Below, in pieces: positions 45,557-54,413 of a stretch of DNA of 64,000 nucleotides; positions within the stretch are counted from its first letter, which is position 1; each line of letters opens with the position of its first letter. The stretch spans positions 1 to 64,000 of the forward strand of contig REEC01000120.1 of NCBI GenBank assembly GCA_007695285.1, read 5' to 3'. Origin of the DNA: Spirochaetaceae bacterium (GTDB taxonomy: Bacteria > Spirochaetota > Spirochaetia > DSM-27196 > PXBQ01). A program made the position numbers and the translations under genes. The notes under the pieces were generated by a model, which searched no databases, was not told the DNA's origin, and worked only from the letters and a program-made list of their open reading frames with translations.

Positions 45557-45602
45557 AACCGAACTCCTCTCAAAAGGCCTCTCCGACCTTATGTTTTTTT
45601 AA

Positions 45603-46232
45603 CTACGACTTTGCACCCGCTCGATCGGCCAGCGCGTTGAGCTTCTGCCGATCCTTGAGCCGGATTGCATTCGCGTTCACGAGAACTATACCGCTTTCGG
45701 CGAACTCTTTCAGGGAATTTTGGACCGATGCAGCCGGAACTTCGAGATTGAATGAAATATCTTCGACGGTTTTATCGTAGGCGAGAAACTGCTCGTCGGC
45801 GGGCTTTTCCATGAACTTGCAGTAAAGATTCAACGCGATAAGGCTCCGCTCATTTCTTTTGAAGAGAAACTGGATCTGCGAGTTCGCGTTCTGGAGACGC
45901 CGGCAGAGCTTGTCGATTACGTTCATCGCGATTTTTGCGTTCTTCTCGATCATGCTCTGGAACCCGTTTCGGTCGAACACGAGTAACTGGACCGAGTCGA
46001 CGGCGATAGCGGTCGCGGTCCGTTCGATCTTCGAGACGATCGCCATCTCCCCGAAAAAGTCGCCTTTCGACAACTCGGCAAGGACATGCTCTTTACCGCC
46101 GATGTTTTTTGTGATTCGCACCGAGCCCTGCTGGATTATGTACATGTAGTTACCGGGCTCACCTTCGGTGAAAATCACGTGTCCGGCCTCGACGGTCCGG
46201 CCGTACTTCTCGAACAACGGATTTGTCGTCAT
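45603..46232 (-). CDS. Cyclic-nucleotide-binding (Crp/Fnr-type) regulator, 209 aa
   Basis: The N-terminal cNMP-binding fold (~8-125) has GHVIFTEGEPGNYMYIIQQGSVRI and GDFFGEMAIVSKIERTATAIA, the phosphate-binding cassette. A dimer helix and a C-terminal winged helix follow (~145-200: TVEDISFNLEVPAASVQNSLKEFAESGIV). The C-terminal part is weakly Crp-like, so DNA binding is probable but not certain. GGGGGAG precedes the ATG. It heads the glmS operon and may control cell-wall precursor supply, which is an inference from position only. Confidence 0.85.
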   Translation of the reverse strand: MTTNPLFEKYGRTVEAGHVIFTEGEPGNYMYIIQQGSVRITKNIGGKEHVLAELSKGDFFGEMAIVSKIERTATAIAVDSVQLLVFDRNGFQSMIEKNAKIAMNVIDKLCRRLQNANSQIQFLFKRNERSLIALNLYCKFMEKPADEQFLAYDKTVEDISFNLEVPAASVQNSLKEFAESGIVLVNANAIRLKDRQKLNALADRAGAKS

Positions 46233-46327
46233 CTACTCCCCCAATTGCCGCGATTTCGGAGTCTTTTCCCGTCGGTGTGAAGCACCGGCAAAAAAAGAGG
46301 CGTAGTACATTCCAGGAGGGCGTTCCG

Positions 46328-47374
46328 ATGAAAACACTCCAAATATCGCTCCGGATTCTGGTTGTCGTCGGTATCGTAACGGGTGCCGCCGCGTGCCGCC
46401 CGTTCAATGAACTGCTCGACCTCTCGCAGCTCGATCTCCATCCACCACGGTTTCTTGGAATATCGGCCGTCTCTCCGACCGATATTATACTACATTTCGA
46501 CGAAGAGGCTACGGTCCTGCCGGAGACGCTCACGCTTGCACCGGCAATCGCAGCGGTGTCCGCGGTTTCGAGTGCCGACGGATCGATAACGATCGGGCTC
46601 TCGGTTCCGATGGACCCGGGGGCAGAGTACGTCGTGTCCGCCACGGTCGTCGACCGGCACGGGAACTCGCTGGGATTCGCAGCGCCGTTTTTCGGCTTCA
46701 ACCCGAACGTTCCGGAACTCCTGATCACCGAGTTCACGTGCCGTGGAAGCGCTACGAACCCCGACAAAGTAGAGCTGCTCGCTCTCACGGGTGGCAACCT
46801 CGCGGGTGTCACGCTAAGCAACGGCTCGCATCTCGCGTGGGACACGCGAATGGTCTTCCCCGCGCTCACGATAGCGGAGGGTGAGTACGTCGTCGTGCAC
46901 TTCCGGCCGCAAGGCGTCACGGGCGAAATCGACGAAATTCACACGCAGACAGACGCGACCGCCGCTCACGCGATAGACACGGCGTGGGACTTCTGGGTCC
47001 CGGGTGGATCGGGGTTGCCGAGCAACAACGGTTCGCTCGTACTCACCGACACGCCGCGCGGTCGCATCATCGACGCCGTAATCTGGAGCAACCGTACGTC
47101 GGCCTCCGACGAGGCCCACCGTGGGTTCGGATCACGGAAAATGATGGAAAGAGTCGACGAGATCGTCGGCGCGGGGGGCTGGCGAAGCACCGGCGCGGTC
47201 GCCGCGCCCGAGGACGCGGTTAACCCCGACGGATCGACCGCGACCCGATCGATCTGTCGCGGATCCGACCCGGTAGACACCGACACGCGCGACGATTGGC
47301 ACATCGTGCCGACGCGCGGAGCGACGTTCGGGCTTCCGAACACCGACGATCGCCACGAACCGGCCGAGAATTGA
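46328..47374 (+). CDS. Lipoprotein with lamin-tail-like domain, 348 aa
   Basis: ATG 46328 follows CCAGGAGGG. The signal peptide ends in a lipobox GAAAC (~22). The domain order is an Ig-like segment (~45-130: SPTDIILHFDEEATVLPETLTL) and then a lamin-tail-type domain (~135-290). Typical strings are LLITEFTCRGSATNPDKVELLALTGG-like and SNNGSLVLTDTPRGRIIDAVIWSN, followed by an SRKMMERVD tail. Such domains occur on cell-surface or extracellular proteins and nuclease companions. Function unknown. It is divergent from the Crp-like gene. Confidence 0.78.
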   Translation: MKTLQISLRILVVVGIVTGAAACRPFNELLDLSQLDLHPPRFLGISAVSPTDIILHFDEEATVLPETLTLAPAIAAVSAVSSADGSITIGLSVPMDPGAEYVVSATVVDRHGNSLGFAAPFFGFNPNVPELLITEFTCRGSATNPDKVELLALTGGNLAGVTLSNGSHLAWDTRMVFPALTIAEGEYVVVHFRPQGVTGEIDEIHTQTDATAAHAIDTAWDFWVPGGSGLPSNNGSLVLTDTPRGRIIDAVIWSNRTSASDEAHRGFGSRKMMERVDEIVGAGGWRSTGAVAAPEDAVNPDGSTATRSICRGSDPVDTDTRDDWHIVPTRGATFGLPNTDDRHEPAEN

Positions 47375-47404
47375 CGCGCCCGCCGTGCGGCGGCCGAAGC
47401 AAAA

Positions 47405-47722
47405 CTATATCTGGTCGGAGAACAATGCCTCAATCGTGGGCCGGGGCGCGGCTCCGACGTGTTCCTTCACGACTTCTCCGTTTTTGACCAGGAGCAAAGT
47501 CGGAATGCTCACAATATTGAAACGCCCGGCGAGATCCCCCTCCTGGTCGACGTTCACCTTTCCGATTTTGAGTTTACCTTCGTACTCGCCGGCGATCTCT
47601 TCGAGGACCGGAGCGATCATTTTGCACGGCATGCACCATTCGGCCCAGAAATCGAGCAGAACCGGCACCGGCGATTTCTCAACTTCATCCGCAAAGTTCG
47701 ACGTAGTGATTGTTACTTCCAT
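47405..47722 (-). CDS. trxA: Thioredoxin, 105 aa
   Basis: Disulfide reductase of the cytosol. The active site is WCMPC in LLDFWAEWCMPCKMIAPVLEE; the usual variant is WCGPC. The cis-proline is in VSIPTLLLVKNG. It lies 69 bases downstream of trpA but has its own promoter (TTGACG, 17 bases, AATAAT) ending six bases before the ATG, so it can be expressed independently as a leaderless mRNA. Confidence 0.96.
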   Translation of the reverse strand: MEVTITTSNFADEVEKSPVPVLLDFWAEWCMPCKMIAPVLEEIAGEYEGKLKIGKVNVDQEGDLAGRFNIVSIPTLLLVKNGEVVKEHVGAAPRPTIEALFSDQI

Positions 47723-47728
47723 TCCGCC

Positions 47729-47757
47729 ATTATTCGCGTGCGCCTGTCGACCGTCAA
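47729..47757 (-). promoter_or_regulatory. trxA promoter (leaderless architecture)
   Basis: Minus strand TTGACG (47757-47752), 17-base spacer, AATAAT (47734-47729), six bases before the trxA ATG. The intervening GGCGGA could act as a weak ribosome site but is too close to the ATG. Confidence 0.65.
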
Positions 47758-47791
47758 GGGGACGCCGACAACCTCAACGGCTGCGACAGCT

Positions 47792-48550
47792 TCACTCGGT
47801 GCTGTTCACGAGCGACGCGGCGAACGATCGTACGGCGTCGTATACCGAGGTGCCTGTCTCGGCCGCGCGCGTTATCGTCGAGACAAAAGCGGTTCCGACG
47901 ACAACCGCATCGACGTGTTCCGCGACCGCCGCGACCTGTTCGGGAGTTCGGATTCCGAATCCGCCGTACACTCGAACACCCCACGACGAGATCGAACGGA
48001 GAAACTCGAGCGTCTCGGTGTCGATCGCGGTTTTCGCCCCGGTGATACCGCGGCGCAACGCCACGTAAACCGACGACGGTTTACGCGCGCGCGTCGCGTC
48101 TAACCGGTTTCCGGGTGAGCCCGACACGAGAACCGGGACGATATCGAGCGCGTTTGCGGCTCCGGCCGCGTACACTCCTTCGTCGTAATCGACCGGCAAG
48201 TCCGGGACGATGAGCCCGCTCGCACCGGCTGCTTTCACGGCAGCGACAAAAGACTCGACCCCGGGCGCGAACACCATCCCGGCATACGTCATTATGTACA
48301 CCGGCACGCGCGAGGATCGCGTGATCTCTCGGACAAACTCAAACCCGTCGCGCGTACGGAACCCGTTCCGCAGCACCGAGCTGCAGGCGGCCTCGATAAC
48401 GGCTCCGTCGGCCGACGGATCCGAGTACGGAAACTGCACCTCCAGGTACGCAACGCCCGCGTCGATCAGTGCGCGCGCGGCATCCAACGATCGCTCTTTG
48501 TCGGGGTAGTACGGAACGATATGCGCCATGATGCGTGCTTTTTCGCTCAT
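47792..48550 (-). CDS. trpA: Tryptophan synthase alpha chain, 252 aa
   Basis: Cleaves indole-3-glycerol phosphate to indole, passed to TrpB. The catalytic Glu and Asp are in YLEVQFPYSDPSADG, a variant of the usual LELGIPFSDPLADG, so it belongs to a divergent subgroup. GLIVPDLPVDYDEG and VYGGFGIRTPEQV are conserved. The start overlaps the trpB stop by four bases. Confidence 0.95.
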   Translation of the reverse strand: MSEKARIMAHIVPYYPDKERSLDAARALIDAGVAYLEVQFPYSDPSADGAVIEAACSSVLRNGFRTRDGFEFVREITRSSRVPVYIMTYAGMVFAPGVESFVAAVKAAGASGLIVPDLPVDYDEGVYAAGAANALDIVPVLVSGSPGNRLDATRARKPSSVYVALRRGITGAKTAIDTETLEFLRSISSWGVRVYGGFGIRTPEQVAAVAEHVDAVVVGTAFVSTITRAAETGTSVYDAVRSFAASLVNSTE

Positions 48551-49824
48551 CGATTCTCCTCAGCCGCGGCAAGGTCGGCATCGACGCGCGACAAATCGTG
48601 TTCGATCCCGGAGACCTCCGAGAGCAAAAACTCGCGCCACCGTTCGGGCTCGAGCGCGCGCGCGGTGATGAAGAGATCCTTATCTCCCCTGCCCGACATA
48701 TTCACGATAATCGCCGTTTCCGGCGAGTAGTTCGGCGCGCGTTTGATCGCCTCTGCGGCCGCGTGAGCCGACTCGAGCGCGAACACGATGCCCTCGTTTC
48801 GGGCAAAGAATCTCAGCGCATCGAGCGATTCACGGTCGGTGGCGCGCGTGAACTCCACGCGATGGGAGGCTCCGAGCGATGCGAGCTGCGGCCCAATTCC
48901 CGGGTAATCGAGCCCCGCGGAGATCGAGTGCGTGTCCTCGACCTGTCCGTCGTTATCGACGAGGAACAGGCTCTTGTAACCGTGCACGATTCCCGGACGG
49001 CCGGCACCGTTCATCCTCGCCGCGTGAGCCCCCGTTCCGGTACCGGTACCACCGGCTTCGACGCCGATCAACGCCGGGCTCGGGAGATCGAGGTACGGAT
49101 AGAAAAACCCTATCGCGTTCGATCCGCCGCCGACGCACGCGATCAACGCCACCACATCGAGACCGCGATGTGTCGTCTGCATCAGGGTTTCGCGCCCGAT
49201 TACCGACTGGAACTCCCGAACCATGTCAGGGTACGGAGACGGCCCAAGCGCCGATCCAATGATGTAGTGCGTATCGGGAAAACTCGCGGCCCAGTCGCGC
49301 AGAGCCTCGTTCACCGCGTCCTTGAGCGTGCGCGCTCCGGTCGTGACCGGCACGACCTCGGCGCCGAACAGTTCCATCCAGAACACGTTCGGCCTCTGCC
49401 GCGCGATGTCGATCTCACCCATGTAGATGCGGCATTTCAGGCCGAGCTTAGCGCAGACGGCCGCGGTTGCGACACCGTGTTGGCCCGCGCCGGTCTCCGC
49501 AATGATCCGGGTCTTCCCCATCCGACGCGCGAGTAGCGCCTGCCCGACCGCGTTATTGATCTTGTGCGCGCCCGTATTCGCGAGCCCTTCGAGCTTGATG
49601 TATATCTGCGCACCGCCGAGTGCGCGCGACGCATTGCTCGCGTGAAGAAGAGGCGTCGGACGTCCGACAAAAGTACTCGCGATCTCGTCGAACTCCGCCG
49701 CGAACGCCGGTTCGCGCATCGAGGTTTTGAACGCGTTCTCGAGTTCGTCCAGCGCGGGGCGCAGAACTTCGGCGACGTAACGGCCGCCGAACTCGCCAAA
49801 GTAGTCGTTATACAATTCCTGCAT
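48547..49824 (-). CDS. trpB: Tryptophan synthase beta chain, 425 aa
   Basis: PLP enzyme condensing indole with serine. The PLP lysine is in GAHKINNAVGQALLA, the glycine loop in GGGSNAIGFFYPY, and the N-terminal YFGEFGGRYV is typical of TrpB1. The start is ATG 49824, preceded by CAAGGAGG and overlapping the end of trpCF by 17 bases. A longer frame to 49902 lies inside trpCF and has no ribosome site. The C-terminal ~25 residues (LLSEVSGIEHDLSRVDADLA) extend past the usual end and are acidic. Confidence 0.96.
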   Translation of the reverse strand: MQELYNDYFGEFGGRYVAEVLRPALDELENAFKTSMREPAFAAEFDEIASTFVGRPTPLLHASNASRALGGAQIYIKLEGLANTGAHKINNAVGQALLARRMGKTRIIAETGAGQHGVATAAVCAKLGLKCRIYMGEIDIARQRPNVFWMELFGAEVVPVTTGARTLKDAVNEALRDWAASFPDTHYIIGSALGPSPYPDMVREFQSVIGRETLMQTTHRGLDVVALIACVGGGSNAIGFFYPYLDLPSPALIGVEAGGTGTGTGAHAARMNGAGRPGIVHGYKSLFLVDNDGQVEDTHSISAGLDYPGIGPQLASLGASHRVEFTRATDRESLDALRFFARNEGIVFALESAHAAAEAIKRAPNYSPETAIIVNMSGRGDKDLFITARALEPERWREFLLSEVSGIEHDLSRVDADLAAAEENR

Positions 49825-51259
49825 TCTCAACCTCCTTGAAGAACACCGCGAGCGCCTCGCGGCTCTTCCTACCCGGTGTTTCTTCGAGGCTGCTCGATGC
49901 ATCGATTAACTCGGGCGAAAAATCCCGGATGATCCGGCGCACGTTGTGCGGTCCGATTCCACCCGCGAGCCACAACGGCTGCTGTTCGGCGGCGAGGCTC
50001 ACCAGCCCGGGATCGATCTCTTTCCCGGTGCCACCGTGTCGCGACGGGTCGTACGCGTCGACGAGGACGCGTGGCGACCGGTACGTCCCAATCGTCACGA
50101 CGTCGGAGTCCGACCGAATCCTGACCGCCTTGTAGTAGGGAAACGCAAACGAGAAACACTCGTCGGCCGCCTCGTCGCCGTGAAACTGCACCGCGTCGAT
50201 CAACCCCTCGGATAGGGCGGTGCCGACGTCCGGATCGAGCTCGGGGTGCTCCGCGTCGATAACCGTTACCCCGATCCTGAGCACCGGCAGATCGCGGATC
50301 GTCCGCAGAACGGCGAGATCGGCCTTGCGAGGTGACCGCGCGAACACAAAACCGAGCGCGTCGGCGCCGAGTTCACACGCGTACTCGGCATCATCGCGAT
50401 GCGTGATTCCACAAATCTTGATAATCGGCCGCGTGCTCGCGAGGTACCGCCGGCGGATTTCGCCGATACGCGGCCAGAACCCGCGATCTCGCGTCGCGCC
50501 CGTACCGGTCAGCCCGGCGATGATCGCGGGGATACGCTCCGGCGCGGCCACGACAGCCTCCCCGACGAGCACCCCGTCAAATCCCGACGTCTTCGCGTAC
50601 GCCGCGTGTTCCTCCGTAAAGATGCCGGACTCGAACACGACTTCACACGGCCAATCGATCGACGGCCGCAGCACGAGGGGACCGAGCAAATCGATCCGGA
50701 ACGTCGTGAGGTCCCGGCTGTTGATCCCAACCAACTCCGGCGCGATCACCCGCGCCTTCTCGACGTCGGCCTCGTCGTGAAGCTCGACGAGCGCGCGCAT
50801 CCCGAGCCCGGTCGCGCGCGCGTGCATCGTCGCGAGCTGATCGGCGGTAAGGCACGACGCGATCAGCAACACCGCGTCGGCACCCGCGCGGTACGACACC
50901 TCGATGTCCTGTTCGTCGAGCAGGAAGTCTTTTCTCAAGACCGAGAGGTTCGGGTGCGCGCTTTTCACCGCGATCAGGTCGTCGAGTGATCCGTCGAAAT
51001 GCTCGGACTCGGTCAAAACCGAGATCGACCGCGCGCCGTACCTCGCGTACGTTCCCGCGACCGCCGCCGCGTCGTGGACCGGAGCGAGATCGCCGCGAGA
51101 CGGGCTGCGCCTCTTGATCTCGCACACGACAAACGGATCGCTGCCGAACGGCACGAGTGGAACCATGCGCCGATCCGGAACGACACACCCGCCGGTATAC
51201 CCCCGGACCGCGATCATCGCCCGACGCGCCGCGATTATTTCGTCGCGTATGTTCGTCAT
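49808..51259 (-). CDS. trpCF: Fused indole-glycerol-phosphate synthase / PRA isomerase, 483 aa
   Basis: Bifunctional third and fourth steps of Trp synthesis. The TrpC domain (~1-255) has CEIKRRSPSRG (46-56), SVLTESEHFDGS and LRKDFLLDEQDIEVSYRAGA. The TrpF domain (~278-483) starts IIKICGITHRDDAEYA, with catalytic-type Cys283, and has FHGDEAADE and GGIGPHNVRRII. The joint (~255-278) is short. This is the same fusion order as in Escherichia coli. It overlaps trpGD by four bases and trpB by 17. Confidence 0.96.
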   Translation of the reverse strand: MTNIRDEIIAARRAMIAVRGYTGGCVVPDRRMVPLVPFGSDPFVVCEIKRRSPSRGDLAPVHDAAAVAGTYARYGARSISVLTESEHFDGSLDDLIAVKSAHPNLSVLRKDFLLDEQDIEVSYRAGADAVLLIASCLTADQLATMHARATGLGMRALVELHDEADVEKARVIAPELVGINSRDLTTFRIDLLGPLVLRPSIDWPCEVVFESGIFTEEHAAYAKTSGFDGVLVGEAVVAAPERIPAIIAGLTGTGATRDRGFWPRIGEIRRRYLASTRPIIKICGITHRDDAEYACELGADALGFVFARSPRKADLAVLRTIRDLPVLRIGVTVIDAEHPELDPDVGTALSEGLIDAVQFHGDEAADECFSFAFPYYKAVRIRSDSDVVTIGTYRSPRVLVDAYDPSRHGGTGKEIDPGLVSLAAEQQPLWLAGGIGPHNVRRIIRDFSPELIDASSSLEETPGRKSREALAVFFKEVENAGIV

Positions 51260-52893
51260 GCCGACTCCCCGTCGGCGTCAGCGTCGGCTTCGAGATCCGG
51301 TTTCTGCTTCGCGAGTGCCTTGATCCGCCCGACGTACGCCTTGACGCGACCGTCGCGGATAGCCGCCGAGGCGAGAGCGAAACCCGCGGCGATGTCGTCG
51401 ACCGTGCCGTACACCGCGAGTGCGGCGCCGGCGTTCAAAGCGACCGCGTCTCGGATCGCAGGCGGCCCCTCACCGTCAAGAATGTCTCGGGCGGTCGCTG
51501 CGTTCTCCGACGCGTCACCTCCGATCAGCTCTCGGATCTCATACGGCGTGATACCGACCGATTCCGGGTTGAACGTCTGCTCGGTAACGGTGCCGTCGGG
51601 ATCGAGCCGGACGATCATCGTCGGTCCACAGACGGAGATCTCATCGGTCCCGTCCGCGCCGTGCACGACCATCGCGCGCTTGACACCGAGCCGGTGAGCC
51701 GCTTCGGCAACCGGACGGCAGTACTGGGCCGCAAAAACTCCGATCAGTTGATACTCAGCAGCCGCGGGGTTCGAGAGGGGGCCGAGCAGATTCATGATAG
51801 TCTTGATGCCGAGGTCGCGCCGCGCGGGAGCGGCGTGTTTCATCGCGCCGTGGTACACGGGCGCAAACAGAAACGCGAACCCGGCACGAGCGAGTAGGCT
51901 TTCGGCTTCCGCGGGCGTGAGGTCGGTCGGAATTCCGAGCGAACCGAAAAACTCCGCGCTGCCGCTGCGCGAACTCACGGCCTTGTTTCCGTGTTTCGCG
52001 ACGATCGCTCCACACGCCGCGGCGGTGAGCGCCGAAAGCGACGAGATGTTGAACGTACCGATACCGTCGCCGCCGGTTCCGCACGTATCGAGAACCGGCT
52101 TCCGCGCGCGGATCGGAACGCGTTTCTTCCTGAGCACCGCGGCGCAACCGGCTATTTCGTCCGCGGTGATTCCTTTTGCGTTCAGCGCCACGAGAAATCC
52201 CGCGATCTGAGCGACCGCGAGGTTTCCGTCGGTGAGTTCTTCCATGAAACCGATCGCCTCTTCGTACGCCATATCGTTACCGGCGATCACATGCGCGAGC
52301 AGCTGTCTCGGCACGAACGGCTCGCGGCGGTACTGCAGGAAGTTACCAAGCAGCTTCTTCCCGGCTTCGCTCGCGATCGACTCGGGGTGAAACTGCACGC
52401 CCTCGAGCACCGCGGTCGTGTGACGAAGCCCCATGATCGCTCCGTCGCGACTTCTGGCGGTGACCTCGAGCTCGGCGGGAACCGTATCGGGGTCGACGAC
52501 GAGCGAATGGTACCGCGTGAACCGCGCCGGTGAGTCGATCGAACGGAATAACCCTCGTCCGTCGAGCTCGATCTCCTCGACCTTCCCGTGCACGATCCGC
52601 CCGGCGCCGACGATCGACGCGCCGAACGCGTATCCGATCGCTTGATGACCGAGGCAGACGCCGAGAATCGGAATCTTCCCGGTAAACTCCTTGATCACGG
52701 CTACCGAAATGCCCGCGTCCTCCGGCCGCCCGGGTCCGGGCGAGATGATGATACGTTCGGGAGCCATCAGACGGATCTCGTCGACGGTGATCCGGTCGTT
52801 CCGCACCACTTTCACCTCATCCGCCGTCAGTTCGCGCACGTACTGGTAGAGGTTGTGCGTGAACGAATCGTAGTTATCGATGATGAGGACCAT
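51256..52893 (-). CDS. trpGD: Fused anthranilate synthase glutaminase / anthranilate PRTase, 545 aa
   Basis: TrpG domain (~1-190): class I glutaminase with C80 in LGVCLGHQAIGYAFG and H169/E171 in VQFHPES; it supplies ammonia to TrpE. TrpD domain (~197-530): phosphoribosyl transfer with DTCGTGGDG (269-277), KHGNKAVSSRSGSAEF and NPAAAEYQLIGVF. The C-terminal tail is acidic (EADADADGES). The start is two bases downstream of the trpE stop, so translation is coupled. Confidence 0.96.
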   Translation of the reverse strand: MVLIIDNYDSFTHNLYQYVRELTADEVKVVRNDRITVDEIRLMAPERIIISPGPGRPEDAGISVAVIKEFTGKIPILGVCLGHQAIGYAFGASIVGAGRIVHGKVEEIELDGRGLFRSIDSPARFTRYHSLVVDPDTVPAELEVTARSRDGAIMGLRHTTAVLEGVQFHPESIASEAGKKLLGNFLQYRREPFVPRQLLAHVIAGNDMAYEEAIGFMEELTDGNLAVAQIAGFLVALNAKGITADEIAGCAAVLRKKRVPIRARKPVLDTCGTGGDGIGTFNISSLSALTAAACGAIVAKHGNKAVSSRSGSAEFFGSLGIPTDLTPAEAESLLARAGFAFLFAPVYHGAMKHAAPARRDLGIKTIMNLLGPLSNPAAAEYQLIGVFAAQYCRPVAEAAHRLGVKRAMVVHGADGTDEISVCGPTMIVRLDPDGTVTEQTFNPESVGITPYEIRELIGGDASENAATARDILDGEGPPAIRDAVALNAGAALAVYGTVDDIAAGFALASAAIRDGRVKAYVGRIKALAKQKPDLEADADADGESA

Positions 52894-52895
52894 TG

Positions 52896-54290
52896 TTACA
52901 CCTCCAGACCGACTGCGCGCGCGAGCGCGGCGAGCTTCTCTCCGGTCTCTTCGTACTCGCGCTCGGGCGTCGAGTCAAACACGATTCCCGCTCCGGCCTG
53001 AAGAACCATGTGTCCGTCCTTCTTGATCGCGCTCCGGATCGTGATACACGTGTCGAGATGCCCGCCGGGCTCGAAGTACCCGACGCATCCCGCGTAAAAT
53101 CGCCTCGGATACGGCTCGAGCCGGTCGATCACCTCGATCGCGCGGATCTTCGGCGCCCCCGAGACGGTTCCGGCCGGAAAAGTCGCTCTGAGCGCGCCGA
53201 TGCCGGTTTTGCCCTCCGCCAACGTGCCGCGAGCCTCCGACACGATGTGCATCACGCGCGAGTATCGCTCGACCTCCATGTACTCGGTCACGCGCACCGT
53301 TCCGGGCTCGCACACGCGCCCGATATCGTTCCGCGCAAGGTCGACGAGCATCAGGTGCTCGGCGCACTCCTTGGGGTCGGCGAGCAGTTCGGCCTCGAGC
53401 GCCTTGTCCTCCTCGTCGGTCTCGCCGCGCCGTCGCGTGCCGGCGATCGGCCGTATCAGCACCTCGCGGCCTTTCACGGTGACGTGGACCTCGGGTGACG
53501 CGCCGAAGAACTGGTACTCGCCGAAATCGAGAAAGAACAGGTACGGCGCGGGATTGGTCGTCCGTAACCGCCGGTACGCCTCGATCGCGGGCATGTCGGT
53601 CTTGATCATGAGCCGCCGCGACAGAACACCCTGCAGCAGATTCCCCGCGACGATCTCGTCCCGGACCTTTTCGACCGCCGCGAGGTACTCTCCGCGCCGC
53701 GCGTCGGGCTCGACCGCGGTGCTCGTGTACTCGGTCTGCTCGGCCTGAAGATAGTTAAAGTCGAGGTCGTTGATCCGCCGTTCGGCGTCGTCGACGTGCG
53801 CGACGAGATCGACCGCGTGCTCGGCGTAGTTCAGCCCGATCACGTACAGAAGATCGGTGTAGTGGTCGAACACGACGAAGACGTGCCCAAAAATGAACGC
53901 CGCGTCCGGCAGGCCCAATGGGTCGTGGCGCTCCGTGAACGAGATCGTGTCGCACATACGCGCGAACTCGTACGAGAGATACCCGATGCCGCCCGCCGGG
54001 AACGGAAAGTTCTGTTGCGGCTCGTGATGCTGATTCGCAAAGTACAGCAGGACGTCGAGGATGTCGCGCGCGCGGCTTTTTATTTTCCTGCGCGCACCGT
54101 CGGCGATGTACCAGATATCGCGTCCGCGCTGTTCGACACGAAACGCCTCTTCGATCATGAGCAACGAGTATCTCTCTCGTCCTTTCTGAAACGATGCGGA
54201 CTCGAGCATGGCGCGCGCGCCGAGCTTCTTCGCAAGCCCGTACGGCGTGAACCGTTCCCCCGGCAGTATCCGAATGATAACCTCGGACAT
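52896..54290 (-). CDS. trpE: Anthranilate synthase component I, 464 aa
   Basis: Converts chorismate to anthranilate with TrpG ammonia. The Trp feedback motif LLES-x10-S appears as MLES (28-31) with S42, so Trp inhibition is likely. Catalytic segments are IRPIAGTRRRG, ELLADPKECAEHLMLVDLARND and TFPAGTVSGAPKIRAIE. The start is ATG 54290 with AAGGAGATC upstream. The frame extends to 54350 but that part is the second attenuator terminator. It is first gene of trpE-GD-CF-B-A, preceded by a leader peptide and two terminators. Confidence 0.96.
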   Translation of the reverse strand: MSEVIIRILPGERFTPYGLAKKLGARAMLESASFQKGRERYSLLMIEEAFRVEQRGRDIWYIADGARRKIKSRARDILDVLLYFANQHHEPQQNFPFPAGGIGYLSYEFARMCDTISFTERHDPLGLPDAAFIFGHVFVVFDHYTDLLYVIGLNYAEHAVDLVAHVDDAERRINDLDFNYLQAEQTEYTSTAVEPDARRGEYLAAVEKVRDEIVAGNLLQGVLSRRLMIKTDMPAIEAYRRLRTTNPAPYLFFLDFGEYQFFGASPEVHVTVKGREVLIRPIAGTRRRGETDEEDKALEAELLADPKECAEHLMLVDLARNDIGRVCEPGTVRVTEYMEVERYSRVMHIVSEARGTLAEGKTGIGALRATFPAGTVSGAPKIRAIEVIDRLEPYPRRFYAGCVGYFEPGGHLDTCITIRSAIKKDGHMVLQAGAGIVFDSTPEREYEETGEKLAALARAVGLEV

Positions 54291-54313
54291 TCGATCTCCT
54301 TCCACATCAGTAT

Positions 54314-54348
54314 AAAAAAAATGCCGCGTTCCGTGACACGGACGCGGC
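54314..54348 (-). terminator. trp attenuator, second terminator
   Basis: Minus strand: GCCGCGT, CCGT, GTC loop, ACGG, one bulged A, ACGCGGC (54348-54323), then A and an eight-T run (54321-54314). It is a strong intrinsic terminator 23 bases before the trpE start codon. It must be conditional, since trpE would otherwise be silenced. Confidence 0.85.
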
Positions 54349-54350
54349 AC

Positions 54351-54398
54351 AAAAAAAGCCGCGTTTCCCCGGTCTTTGGACCGACCAGGACCTGCGGC
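54351..54398 (-). terminator. trp attenuator, first terminator
   Basis: Minus strand: outer helix GCCGC (54398-54394) with GCGGC (54362-54358) and inner helix CGGTC/GACCG (54383-54370) with a CAAA loop. A seven-T run (54357-54351) follows. It mutually excludes the 2:3 antiterminator helix. Confidence 0.75.
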
Positions 54399-54413
54399 TC
54401 GGATAAAGTCCGG

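Noticed and set aside
43733-45602. glmS ribozyme
   Set aside because: Only 46 bases separate glmS from the upstream stop codon, too short for the ribozyme.
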